This document shows, in pieces, positions 6,309 to 14,869 of a stretch of DNA of 15,646 nt. How positions within the stretch are numbered: position 1 is the first letter of the stretch; each line of letters starts with the position of its first letter. The notes under the pieces were generated by a model that was given only the letters and a program-made list of their open reading frames with translations, made no database searches and was not told the origin of the DNA. The DNA comes from JAIVHC01 sp049975505 (GTDB lineage Bacteria; Desulfobacterota; Desulfuromonadia; Desulfuromonadales; Desulfuromonadaceae). Both the position numbers and the translations under genes were made by a program. The stretch spans positions 1 to 15,646 of the forward strand of contig JBNGCY010000059.1 in NCBI GenBank assembly GCA_049975505.1. The letters run 5' to 3'.

Positions 6309-8460
6309 ATGCTGGACAATCTGAAAGTCGGGAAGAAACTGTTTTTACTCTCTACATCCATTCTGGTGCTGATGCTGGCGGTGATGTTCAGCGGCTACCA
6401 CGGAATAACCCGCAGTGTCGAAAGCAGCAAAGAGGTCAGTGAGATTCAGGAAACAGCCAAACTGCTTGCCACTCTTGAGATCGACCACTTGAACTGGGCG
6501 GATAATGTCACCGAATATCTGAGCAATGACCGGATCAACTCCCTCGATGTGCAGACCGACCACACACACCCTGTGCCGCTTCGGCAAATGGTACTACGGC
6601 GAGGAACGCAAACGCCTGGAAAAGATATTGCCAGAGGCTAAAGAAAAGCTCCAGGAACTCGAACAGCCGCATAAAAGTCTGCACTCTTCCGTGATTCAGA
6701 TACAAAAAGCCTACAAGGCCTCTGATCCCGATCTGGGGCGTATGCTCATGAAGTCTGAAGCAATCCATGTGGACTGGGCCTACGAAATTCAGCGCTCCAT
6801 CGCCATGGAGGAGAACTTTCTCGATGTTGTTGTAGACCCGCAGCAGTGCGAACTGGTGCAGTTTCTCAATGGCATGGGGGGCAAGACTCTGCTGCACTAC
6901 AACGGCGAACTGGAACAGCTTGTCGATGAGCTTGCCCCGGTGCATGCGCAACTGCATGAGTACGATACCCGGATTGAAGAGCTGTTTGCCCAGGGGGATT
7001 ACGCTGCAGCCGAAGCTTTGTTTAATGAGCATATTGATCCGGATCTGGAACGCTTTCGCTCCATTATCGGCCAGGCCATAGAGGTCACCCAGGAGGCACA
7101 GCAGGGCAAGGAGCGCGCCAAGGAGCTGTACTACACGCGCACCCGGAAACATCTCGAGCAGGTGCAGTCCCTTTTCCATGATATCCGCGAGTTGGCGGAA
7201 GCCAGCGTGGAAAAGAAGATCGATGCCAGCGAAAAGACCGCGGTTCTGGCCCATAGCATAACCCTGACGGGAGGCCTGGCGGCTTTGGTTGTCGGGGCAG
7301 TACTCGCCGTGCTCATCAGTCGCTCCCTGAGCGGTCCGTTGCGCCGCACCGTGCAGATGCTCAAGGATATGGAAAACGGACATCTGGATAGCCGTCTGAA
7401 CTTAAATCGCAGGGACGAAATCGGAGAAATGGCTGCCACCATGGATAGCTTTGCCGATTCCCTCCAGCATGAGGTGATAGAATCCCTTCAGCGTCTCGCC
7501 GCCGGAGATCTGACCTTTGAGATAACCCCGCATGACAGTGACGATCAGCTGCGTAACTCGCTGAAGAAACTCAATGAAGATCTTAATCAGATCATGGAGC
7601 AGATCCGCAGTACCGGCGAAGAGATTGCCACCGCTTCCGGGGAGGTTGCCGATTCGAGCCAGGCGCTGTCCCAGGGGGCGACAGAATCCGCCGCTTCGCT
7701 GGAGGAGATTTCCGCATCCCTGAACGAAACCGCATCCCAGGTGAGTCAGAATGCGGAAAACTCCAAAGAAGCCGACAAGTTAACCAGCGAAGCGCGCAAT
7801 GCCGCCGCCAAAGGTTCGGAGTATATGCAGGGGATGGTTGCGGCCATGGGTGATATCGATGCCGCCGGGCAGGATATCTCTAAAATCATCAAAACCATTG
7901 ATGAAATCGCGTTCCAGACCAATCTGCTTGCCCTCAACGCCGCAGTGGAGGCGGCCCGCGCCGGACAGCACGGCAAAGGGTTTGCGGTGGTGGCCGAAGA
8001 GGTGCGCAGCCTTGCCGCCCGCAGTGCCAAGGCCGCGGCTGAGACCTCAGACCTTATCCAGGGCACGGTGGAGAAAACCGCCCACGGCAATGCAATGGCG
8101 GAGCAGACCTCAGCGGCACTGGATGAAATTGTCGCCGGGATAACCAAGGTGACCGACATCGTGGCGGAGATTTCCAGTGCCAGTGCCGAGCAATCCACCG
8201 GTATTGCTGAGATCAACCAGGGAGTGGCCCAGATCGATTCGGTAACCCAGCAGAACACCGCAAGCTCCGAGCAGAGTGCCGCAGCGGCCGAGGAACTCGC
8301 CGGGCAGGCGGCAAACCTCAAAGAGATGCTTGCACGCTTCCGCCTGAAGAAAAATCCTGCAGCGGGCAGGACACAGCAGTCTCTGTCTGAAACAGAGGCC
8401 TGGGGCGGTAGCTCCGCATCCGGGGCATCTTCGACTCAGGCACAGATATCCTTTGACTGA
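6309..8460 (+). pseudogene. Methyl-accepting chemotaxis protein with tandem CZB domains, frameshifted
   Basis: A chemoreceptor of about 716 residues split into two frames. The first frame (start 6309, AAGAAGGAG six bases upstream) encodes TM1 (about 10-30) and the first part of the periplasmic domain. The second frame (open from 6526 to 8460) encodes the rest. One extra base in the CCC at 6569-6571 separates them; removing it restores TDHTHLCRFGKW. The corrected protein has two CZB-like repeats (His60, Cys89, His121, His125; and His153, Cys180, His212, His216), TM2 (about 317-337), HAMP, and a complete signalling domain with the hairpin tip EIAFQTNLLALNAAVEAARAG. CZB domains bind zinc through three His and one Cys. 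The receptor would report zinc, redox or oxidant state to CheA/CheW. No C-terminal CheR-tethering pentapeptide is seen. Whether the frameshift is real or a sequencing error cannot be told here; everything downstream is intact, which favours an error or a recent event. Confidence 0.88.
6561..6573 (+). other. Single-base frameshift site in the chemoreceptor gene
   Basis: The sequence is four CA dinucleotides followed by CCCTG. Reading to the CAC at 6567-6569 in the first frame and skipping C6570 gives CTG TGC CGC TTC GGC AAA TGG, exactly the CxFGKW motif expected in a CZB domain. Hence a one-base insertion in the CCC run (or a two-base loss from the CA repeat). Confidence 0.85.
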
Positions 8461-8470
8461 CATGTACAAG

Positions 8471-8502
8471 AATCCGCCCCGGTCTGATAACCGGGGCGGG
8501 TT
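8471..8502 (+). terminator. Hairpin terminator after the chemoreceptor gene
   Basis: CCGCCCCGG (8474-8482) and CCGGGGCGG (8491-8499) make a perfect 9-bp stem with an 8-base loop, extended by flanking AAT/GTT pairing. It begins about 10 bp after the stop codon. The following T-run is weak (TTGT). Confidence 0.7.
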
Positions 8503-8628
8503 GTCTGATGCAGGGACAGAGTGTGAGATGCGGCATCTGGAGCCTCAAATGTCTGCATTCCTGCCTCCGCTCCGGCCTGTTGCGATTATGTGTAACTCCG
8601 ATGCCATCTGTATTTGAGGAGCTTTAGC

Positions 8629-11600
8629 TTGACAGTTACCCTCCCCGAGCGTTTGCGCCGGCGCAACACCCTCAAACTTAAAATGACCATGCCCACCGCC
8701 GTGCTTACGGCGTTTCTGCTTATTCTTACCACCTGGGTGATGTTCGGATTCTTCCGCGAGGAACTGCACAATACCATTGCGCGGGAACAGTCGGCTCTGG
8801 TGCGCACCCTCGCCAGTCAGATCGATGATAAGCTGATAAGTGTCCAGAATCATCTGGATGCTCTGGCGCACCGTATTGAACCGCAGATGCTCGATGACCC
8901 GGAACAGATTCAGGCCTTTTTTGCGCGCGAATGGAGCAGCCGCACTCTCTTCAGCAGGGGGCTCGCCCTGTTTGACCGCGAGGGCACTGTTCTGGGAACC
9001 AGTGAAGCACGCCCGTTCCTGTGCGGAGAAGACTGTCCGTGGCGTAAACAGATCAATATTACCCTGCGGACGCAGAAACCCCGCATTTACCCCTATGTGC
9101 CCCAGGAAGCCGATTCTTCTGCGGAGGAGGAAAAGCCTCTGCTGCTGTTTACGCTTCCGCTTATAGCTTCTGACGGCAGCCTTCTGGGAGTTCTGGGAGG
9201 AGTGACCGCTCTGCTGGATCAGAATATGCTTGGATATCTGCAGGATTTCAGCCAGGGACAAAGGAGTTTCCTTACCCTGTGTAATTCCAGATATATGCTG
9301 GCTCTAAAAGAGGATATCACCTTTACCCGCCCCCTGACGGAGGAGGCAAAGGATCTGCGCAGACGGGTTTCGGCAGGAGAAAACATCACCACGGTTATTT
9401 CGCGCGCAGAGGGGGGCGACACCCTGAGCTCGCTGCATGCCCTGAAGGGGGTGGATTGGGTGCTGGGGGTGCATGAGCCTCTGGAGCAGGTGTATGCATC
9501 TCTGCTTACTCTGAAGCGGGATCTGGTTCTTGCCCTCAGTGGCAAGATTGTTCTCGCCGCGGTTGCGGTGTGGTTGCTGATGCGCCATCTGCTGCGGCCC
9601 TTGAAGGTGCTTACCCGGCGCATGGTCGAAGCTGAACATACTGAACGCCGGGATGGCGCTGCCGGCGGCAGTATTCCGGTTCCCGTGAACGGGGATGAAT
9701 TCAGGATTCTCCAGCTGTGTTTTGAGCAGTTGCTCGATCGGGTCCAGCGCCAGAGGCGTCGATTGGAAAAGCAGCTCGACCACCTGCAGAGTCTCCTGGA
9801 TGCCATCCCGAATCCTGTATTTTACACGGATGCAAACGGGCGCTTCATGGGGTTTAACAAAGCCTTTGAAATCCAGATCGGACGCACGCGCCATCTGATC
9901 CGCGGCGATGGAGTAGACCAGGCATTTCCTCAGGATGTGGCGCAGAGAGTCAAGAACTGCGGGGCGGAGTACGGTATGATCCACCAGAGCGAGGAGAGCC
10001 TGGTTTTCACGGATGGAGAAACGCATCCGGTGATTTTTTCCGCCGCTTCCTACCGCCAGGTGGATAATGCCAGTCCGGGAGTGGTCGGCACCCTGTTTGA
10101 TATCACTAAGCGCAAAAAACTCGAGGACCAACTGCGCAAGCTCAGCCAGGCCGTGGAGCAGAGCCCCAATTCGATCATTGTTACGGATATCAACGGAACC
10201 ATCGAATATGTGAATTCCACCTTTACCCGCCAGACCGGTTATTCTGCCGACGAAGCGATCGGGCGGAACCCGCGTATCCTTAACGCCGGCAGTGCGCCAC
10301 GCGAATATTTCCAGACCCTGTGGAATACGATTCTGCAGGGACACGACTGGCGCGGAGAATTCCGCAATCGGAAAAAAAATGGCGAACTGTTCTGGGAATA
10401 CGCCCTGATTTCACCGCTGAAGGACAGACGCGGCGAGGTAACCCATTTTGTGGCGGTTAAACAGGATATTACCGAGCGCAAACTCGCGGATCGCAGAGAG
10501 GAACTCACTTCAAAGGTTCTGACCCTGCTCTCCATGCCCAGCGCACGCGATGATAAAATCCACGATATTCTGCATCTGATCCGCGATTTCACCGGCTGCG
10601 ACTATGTGGGCCTGCGCCTGAAGGAACAGGGGTCATATGCGCAGTATCGCAGTATGGACCCTGCTCTGGATTCCGGGAGCCACGCTTCAGCACAAAACGG
10701 TTCTGAAGATGCGGGTTCCTCTCCGCTGGAAAAGATATCTGCGGATGCCCTCTGTGTTGAAATCATGAATGGCAATATCCAGACAGATAAACCCTGCTTT
10801 ACTCCGGGAGGAAGTTTCTGGAGTGCTCCGGGGAAGGGATGCCTTGAGGTGTTGCGTGCCCAAGGGTGCCACCATCAGCACTGTAGCAGTCTGGCAGGGA
10901 ATTCTGTCGCCCTGGTGCCTCTGCACCTGGACAATCAGCGCGTGGGGATGCTGCAGGTGATAGCGGGGCAGGAAAATATGCTTACCCGGGGAACCGTGGA
11001 ATTTCTCGAGTCTATTGCCGGCAGTATTGCAGTGGCGTTTGAGCACAGACATGTGACCGCGCAACTGCATGAAAAAGAGAATAAGCTCGATTTTCTTACC
11101 CTCCATGATCCCCTTACGGAGTTGCCCAACCGCACCCTGCTGGGGCAGAAATTGAAGAGAATTATAGCCCAGGCACAGCGCAAAGGGTATCAGGGCGCGG
11201 TGCTGCTTTTTGACCTCGATCGCTTTAAAACCATCAATGACTCCCTCGGGCACACGCAGGGAGATCGCCTGTTACGGGAAATCTCTACCCGCCTGCATAA
11301 GCGCCTGGATAAGAATGATCTCCTTGCGCGCCTGGGGGGAGACGAGTTCGCCGTGGTTCTGCCTCAGGTTGAGGATATCCAGCAGGTTGTCCGGCGTGTA
11401 GAACAGCTTATGGAGGGTCTGGTCCCGGTGATAGAGCTCTCCGGCTTTGAACTCTATGTTACCGCAAGTGTCGGGGTCAGTATGTTCCCCGGCGACGGGA
11501 GCGCGGAGGATGACTTGCTCCAGGCTGCTGAAGTGGCCATGTATCGCGCCAAACAGAGCGGGCGCAACCGCTATCAGTTCTATCGCACCGAGATGAACGA

Positions 11601-12393
11601 GCGCAACCGGGAGCTGCTGCACCTGGAGAGTCAGTTGCGCCTCGCCCTCGAGCGCAACGAATTTGTGGTCTACTATCAGCCCAAAATTGATCTGCGCACC
11701 GGAGAAGTGACCGGGGCTGAGGCGCTGCTGCGCTGGCATCACCCCGAAATGGGGATTATCTCTCCGGCAGATTTTATCCCCCTCGCGGAAGATACCGGAT
11801 TGATTGTGTCCATTGGCGAATGGGTGTTGCGCTCTGTCTGTGCTCAGAATCTGGAGTGGAACAGGGTGCTGCCTGCGCCGGTGCGGGTTGCGGTAAACCT
11901 TTCGGCGCGCCAGTTTATGGAGCCGGATCTGCTCGAACAGCTCGACAGGGCTTTAAGGGATATCGGCATCCGGAGCGAGGAGGTGGAACTGGAGATCACC
12001 GAAAGTGTGGCTATGCGCAGCGTCGAGGAGAGCATCGCCACCATGGGGGCTATGCGCCTGCGGGGGTTGAATCTTGCCATTGATGACTTCGGAACCGGAT
12101 ATTCCTCTCTGAGCTATCTGAAGCGTTTTCCTATCGATTGTCTGAAGATCGACAAATCCTTTGTCAGCAATATTGAGACCGATATCAATGACGCCGCCAT
12201 TGTCAGTTCTATTGTGGCCCTGGCCAAAGCCATGGATCTGCGTGTTGTCGCCGAAGGGATTGAAAATACGAACCAGCTCAGATATCTGCAGCAGATCGGC
12301 TGCGATGAGGCCCAGGGTTTTCTGCTTGCGCGCCCGATGCCTGCAGAAGATTTTGCCGGATTTGTGACAAACTGGAAAGGCCTGCCCGCATAG
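8629..12393 (+). CDS. Membrane-bound PAS-PAS-GAF-GGDEF-EAL c-di-GMP enzyme
   Basis: A 1254-residue protein. TM1 (about 24-42) and TM2 (about 303-322) enclose a periplasmic Cache-like sensor. HAMP follows, then PAS1 (about 386-497), PAS2 (about 508-618, ending VKQDITERK), a GAF domain (about 628-805), GGDEF (about 818-988) and EAL (about 1000-1245). The GGDEF loop is intact (RLGGDEF, 903-907), so diguanylate cyclase activity is expected. The RxxD inhibitory site is absent (DKND instead). The EAL domain keeps EALLR (from 1031), NLSARQF, LEITES, DDFGTG, KIDKSF and VAEGIEN, so c-di-GMP phosphodiesterase activity is expected too. The start is the TTG at 8629, placed because AGGAG lies seven bases upstream and earlier codons overlap that site. 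The net direction of activity cannot be predicted. It is transcribed away from the chemoreceptor's terminator and is convergent with the hybrid kinase 28 bp on. Confidence 0.93.
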   Translation: MTVTLPERLRRRNTLKLKMTMPTAVLTAFLLILTTWVMFGFFREELHNTIAREQSALVRTLASQIDDKLISVQNHLDALAHRIEPQMLDDPEQIQAFFAREWSSRTLFSRGLALFDREGTVLGTSEARPFLCGEDCPWRKQINITLRTQKPRIYPYVPQEADSSAEEEKPLLLFTLPLIASDGSLLGVLGGVTALLDQNMLGYLQDFSQGQRSFLTLCNSRYMLALKEDITFTRPLTEEAKDLRRRVSAGENITTVISRAEGGDTLSSLHALKGVDWVLGVHEPLEQVYASLLTLKRDLVLALSGKIVLAAVAVWLLMRHLLRPLKVLTRRMVEAEHTERRDGAAGGSIPVPVNGDEFRILQLCFEQLLDRVQRQRRRLEKQLDHLQSLLDAIPNPVFYTDANGRFMGFNKAFEIQIGRTRHLIRGDGVDQAFPQDVAQRVKNCGAEYGMIHQSEESLVFTDGETHPVIFSAASYRQVDNASPGVVGTLFDITKRKKLEDQLRKLSQAVEQSPNSIIVTDINGTIEYVNSTFTRQTGYSADEAIGRNPRILNAGSAPREYFQTLWNTILQGHDWRGEFRNRKKNGELFWEYALISPLKDRRGEVTHFVAVKQDITERKLADRREELTSKVLTLLSMPSARDDKIHDILHLIRDFTGCDYVGLRLKEQGSYAQYRSMDPALDSGSHASAQNGSEDAGSSPLEKISADALCVEIMNGNIQTDKPCFTPGGSFWSAPGKGCLEVLRAQGCHHQHCSSLAGNSVALVPLHLDNQRVGMLQVIAGQENMLTRGTVEFLESIAGSIAVAFEHRHVTAQLHEKENKLDFLTLHDPLTELPNRTLLGQKLKRIIAQAQRKGYQGAVLLFDLDRFKTINDSLGHTQGDRLLREISTRLHKRLDKNDLLARLGGDEFAVVLPQVEDIQQVVRRVEQLMEGLVPVIELSGFELYVTASVGVSMFPGDGSAEDDLLQAAEVAMYRAKQSGRNRYQFYRTEMNERNRELLHLESQLRLALERNEFVVYYQPKIDLRTGEVTGAEALLRWHHPEMGIISPADFIPLAEDTGLIVSIGEWVLRSVCAQNLEWNRVLPAPVRVAVNLSARQFMEPDLLEQLDRALRDIGIRSEEVELEITESVAMRSVEESIATMGAMRLRGLNLAIDDFGTGYSSLSYLKRFPIDCLKIDKSFVSNIETDINDAAIVSSIVALAKAMDLRVVAEGIENTNQLRYLQQIGCDEAQGFLLARPMPAEDFAGFVTNWKGLPA

Positions 12394-12421
12394 CTTCCTG
12401 TGCGCGCATTCCGGGGAGGGT

Positions 12422-14299
12422 TCAGGCGGAGGATGCGCCGCTTGAGCCCTCCAGCGAAGCGCGGATTTTGCTTGCGAGGGTGGGCAGTTCCAGAGGCTTG
12501 AGGATAAAGGCCTGAATTCCGAGGTCGGCTGCGTTGGTCTGGTCTATTTTACTGCTGAAACCGGTGCACACAATGGTGGGGAGTTCCGGTTTTATGCGGC
12601 GCATCTGTTCTATAAGTTCCAGACCAGTCATCCCCGGCATGGTCTGGTCGGTGATGACCAGATCAAAATGTTCCGGATTGGCTTCAAACAGACGCAGTGC
12701 CTCAAAGCTGTCGGTCATGCCGGTGACCTCATACCCCAGCTCCTCGAGCATCATCACGCCCATATCCACCAGGATTTCCTCGTCATCGATAAAGAGAATT
12801 TTTTCGTTACCGCGCGGCATAAGGGTATCTTCTTCTCCCGGCATTTCCTGGGCTTGCTGCTGCACCAGGGGGAAAAACAGATCGAAACGTGAGCCTTTTC
12901 CGGGGCTGGTTTCTACCCGGATACAGCCGTGGTGCTGCTTTACAATTCCCAGAACGGTGGATAATCCCATCCCCAGGCTGTGTGCCTGACTTCTGGAGGA
13001 GTAAAACGGATCAAAAATTTTGTCAAGGATCTCTTCGGGTATACCGCAACCGCTGTCCTCGACGCGCACCCGCGCATGCAATCCGGGACTGCACCCGAAA
13101 GCCGGGTTGCACTGTGCGGCGCTCAGATGCTCGCGGGATGTGCTTATCTTGAGGGTGCCTTTTTCAGCCATCGCCTTTACCGCATTGCTGCACAGATTGA
13201 AGAGCGCCTCCTGGATTCTGCCCGCATCCGCCTGAACGATCAGGTTCGGATCCGCTACATCGATATCGGTGACGATGCGCACGCTGTTGGGGATGGTGGC
13301 ACGCAGCAGGTTGGTGGTTTCATCGAGGACGATGCCCAGCTGAACGGGCTCACTCGTATGTCTGCCATTGCGGGTATAGGTGAGAATCTGCTGCACCAGA
13401 TCCCGGATACGCAATCCACCGGTTCTGGCATTGTTGAGCAGAGAGTCGAGCTGAGTCGGATCGTGGCGCTGCAGGCGCGCCATTTCAATACTGTTAAGGA
13501 TAATCCCCAGACTGTTGTTGAAATTGTGTGCAATTCCGGCGGCCATCACTCCCACAGCCTCCATCTTGTAGCGCTGGCGCAGCTGTGTTTCAATCTCCAG
13601 GCGTCCGGAAATATCCTGAAAGAATCCGAGCATGATGGTTTGGTCATCAAATCTGAAACGCTGGGCTTTGATCTCCACATCAATGAGTCTGCCACTTTTA
13701 GTAATAATCCGGCGCTGTACCGGTTCGTTGGAATTGCTGGTGCAGTGATGTGCAAAGTCGGGCGTTCTTCCATCTGCAAGGGGTTCTTCCGGATGCATCA
13801 GCGCCTGCGGTTTGCCGATGCTCTCGCTGCGTTCACGTTCGAGCAGGCGCTCCATTGCGGGGTTGCATTCAATGATAATGCCATCTTCGGCCCTGGCCAT
13901 GACGATGCCGATATCCGCTTCACGCAGGATGGCGGCAAGCTTGGCCTCGCTGTTGTAGCGTGCTGTAGCGTCGACAAAAGCCACACTCAGGACATCGACC
14001 TCCTCCAGCACAGCCGGATAGGCTTCGATGAGCACAGACTTTTCTCCCGTACGGGAAATACTGAAAGCAAAAAAGGTCTGCCGCGTATCCAGGGCATGCT
14101 GCAGCAGCTCAGAGAGGGGAGGCATCGTATCTGGGCTTAAATCATCCAGATTCAAACCGCACAGATTTTTGCGCTTGAAGTCGAACAGTTCGGCCGCACT
14201 GTGGTTGGCTTCAAGAATGTGAAAGGTGTTCCGCTGCAGGAGCAGCTTGGCGGTGGAATTGTGTACAAAGCAGGCCTGGTAAAGCGCGCGTTTATCCAT
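12422..14299 (-). CDS. Soluble hybrid histidine kinase, PAS-PAS-HisKA-HATPase-REC
   Basis: A 625-residue protein with no membrane segment, hence cytoplasmic. Two PAS-like domains (about 15-115 and 120-235, the second ending FFQDISGR) precede HisKA with the phospho-acceptor His258 in GIAHNFNN. The ATPase domain has the N box (NLCSNAVKAM, Asn372), G1 (EDSGCGIP, Asp415), an F box (FDPFYSS) and G2 (GMGLSTVLGIV). A C-terminal receiver (about 499-618) has Asp505/Asp506, phospho-acceptor Asp551 in VITDQTMPG, Thr579 and Lys601. The layout resembles the NtrB-like hybrid kinases common in Desulfobacterota. The acidic residue that normally follows the catalytic His is Asn here. No response regulator with an output domain is adjacent, so the downstream target is encoded elsewhere or is reached by an Hpt protein. 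The ATG at 14299 has only a weak upstream purine tract. Confidence 0.93.
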   Translation of the reverse strand: MDKRALYQACFVHNSTAKLLLQRNTFHILEANHSAAELFDFKRKNLCGLNLDDLSPDTMPPLSELLQHALDTRQTFFAFSISRTGEKSVLIEAYPAVLEEVDVLSVAFVDATARYNSEAKLAAILREADIGIVMARAEDGIIIECNPAMERLLERERSESIGKPQALMHPEEPLADGRTPDFAHHCTSNSNEPVQRRIITKSGRLIDVEIKAQRFRFDDQTIMLGFFQDISGRLEIETQLRQRYKMEAVGVMAAGIAHNFNNSLGIILNSIEMARLQRHDPTQLDSLLNNARTGGLRIRDLVQQILTYTRNGRHTSEPVQLGIVLDETTNLLRATIPNSVRIVTDIDVADPNLIVQADAGRIQEALFNLCSNAVKAMAEKGTLKISTSREHLSAAQCNPAFGCSPGLHARVRVEDSGCGIPEEILDKIFDPFYSSRSQAHSLGMGLSTVLGIVKQHHGCIRVETSPGKGSRFDLFFPLVQQQAQEMPGEEDTLMPRGNEKILFIDDEEILVDMGVMMLEELGYEVTGMTDSFEALRLFEANPEHFDLVITDQTMPGMTGLELIEQMRRIKPELPTIVCTGFSSKIDQTNAADLGIQAFILKPLELPTLASKIRASLEGSSGASSA

Positions 14300-14570
14300 A
14301 GGTACTCGTTTCTCACTCAGGTGAAATTTTTATGTAATCGCGCAAAACCGGTTGGTTCCATCTGCAGCATGGATCCGCAGCTGTTACTCACCTGTATAAC
14401 ATTGCATCCTGCCCGGCGGGTACAAGATTTCACCGGGAAGAATAATCATAAGCCAAGTGTATAGAGTATCCCGAACAATTTGCAAGAAGATTCAACCCCT
14501 TTTGGGTGTATTTAACACTTCAGCATGGCATCTTTTTCTGTATAAAAGCAGAAGAGAGAAGCTGGGTTTT
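14300..14570. promoter_or_regulatory. AT-rich upstream region of the hybrid kinase
   Basis: No supported gene. On the minus strand TTGCAA (14480-14485) and TATACA (14458-14463) are 16 bp apart and may be the promoter of the kinase gene, which would leave a leader of about 150 nt. Base composition is noticeably more AT-rich than in the genes to the left. Confidence 0.35.
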
Positions 14571-14620
14571 CTATCGGACTCCCCAAACCAAAAAGGGGCA
14601 CAGCTAAAAGCTGTAAACCC
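14571..14620. repeat. Imperfect direct repeat, copy 1 (hairpin-bearing)
   Basis: About 50 bp that align with 15541-15592 in the same orientation: both begin CTAT, contain CCCC..AAA, then AAAGGGG, ACAGC, AAAAGC, GTAA and CCC in the same order. The copy directly follows the tRNA 3'-end fragment on the minus strand. Confidence 0.6.
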
Positions 14621-14622
14621 TT
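14593..14622 (-). terminator. Hairpin terminator following the tRNA fragment
   Basis: ACAGC (14600-14604) pairs with GCTGT (14610-14614), and outer AAGGG pairs with CCCTT across an internal loop. On the minus strand it is followed by CCCC and five T. It would terminate transcripts of the toxin module. Confidence 0.65.
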
Positions 14623-14630
14623 GATATTTA

Positions 14631-14658
14631 TGGTGTCCAGAGACAGAATCGAACTGCC
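14631..14658 (-). other. 3'-end fragment of a tRNA gene (possible attachment site)
   Basis: Read on the minus strand: a T stem GGCAG, the canonical T loop TTCGATT, the closing CTGTC, then TCTGGAC, discriminator A and CCA ending at 14631. This is a complete T arm plus acceptor 3' strand. Upstream there is no anticodon arm or D arm of proper length; only a GTCCA at the end of the neighbouring small gene could pair with the acceptor strand, probably by chance. The fragment is followed by a terminator hairpin, as real tRNA genes often are. Integrases leave such 3' ends at island junctions. Confidence 0.6.
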
Positions 14659-14680
14659 GAAACGGGGGTTGTCGGTAGAT

Positions 14681-14869
14681 TTATGCCAATTTGGACGCGG
14701 TTTCCTGCGCAGATTTATTATCAGTAATGCTCGGGGCTCCGTTCTTCCATACTACGGCATACTGGCCCAGACGGCGTTTTTTATCCAGGGCTTTGTTTAC
14801 CGCATCCTGAAGGGTATCGAGAATGATCTGTCCCTCTCTGGACGGAGATTTTTTGTAAGATTCGCTCAT
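14681..14869 (-). CDS. Small partner protein of the zeta-like toxin
   Basis: A 62-residue, highly charged protein of likely helical character (LDTLQDAVNKALDKKRRLGQY followed by AVVWKNGAP). No catalytic motif, signal or membrane segment. Small proteins with an ALxxKRRLGQYAVxW core are known to me as the regular downstream neighbours of this P-loop family. Its ATG overlaps the toxin stop by four bases (ATGA, 14866-14869), with AGGGGG seven bases before the start, so translation is coupled to the toxin. The context suggests an antitoxin or accessory subunit; that role is inference. It ends 22 bp before the tRNA fragment. Confidence 0.8.
   Translation of the reverse strand: MSESYKKSPSREGQIILDTLQDAVNKALDKKRRLGQYAVVWKNGAPSITDNKSAQETASKLA

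Noticed and set aside
12980..14140. 386-codon plus-strand frame inside the hybrid kinase
   Set aside because: It lies fully opposite PAS and kinase domains with all motifs intact; long shadow frames are expected at this base composition.
14631..14698. Complete tRNA gene on the minus strand
   Set aside because: T arm and CCA end are good, but a fold using the distant GTCCA leaves too few bases for D and anticodon arms and overlaps a coding region; only a 3' fragment is supported.
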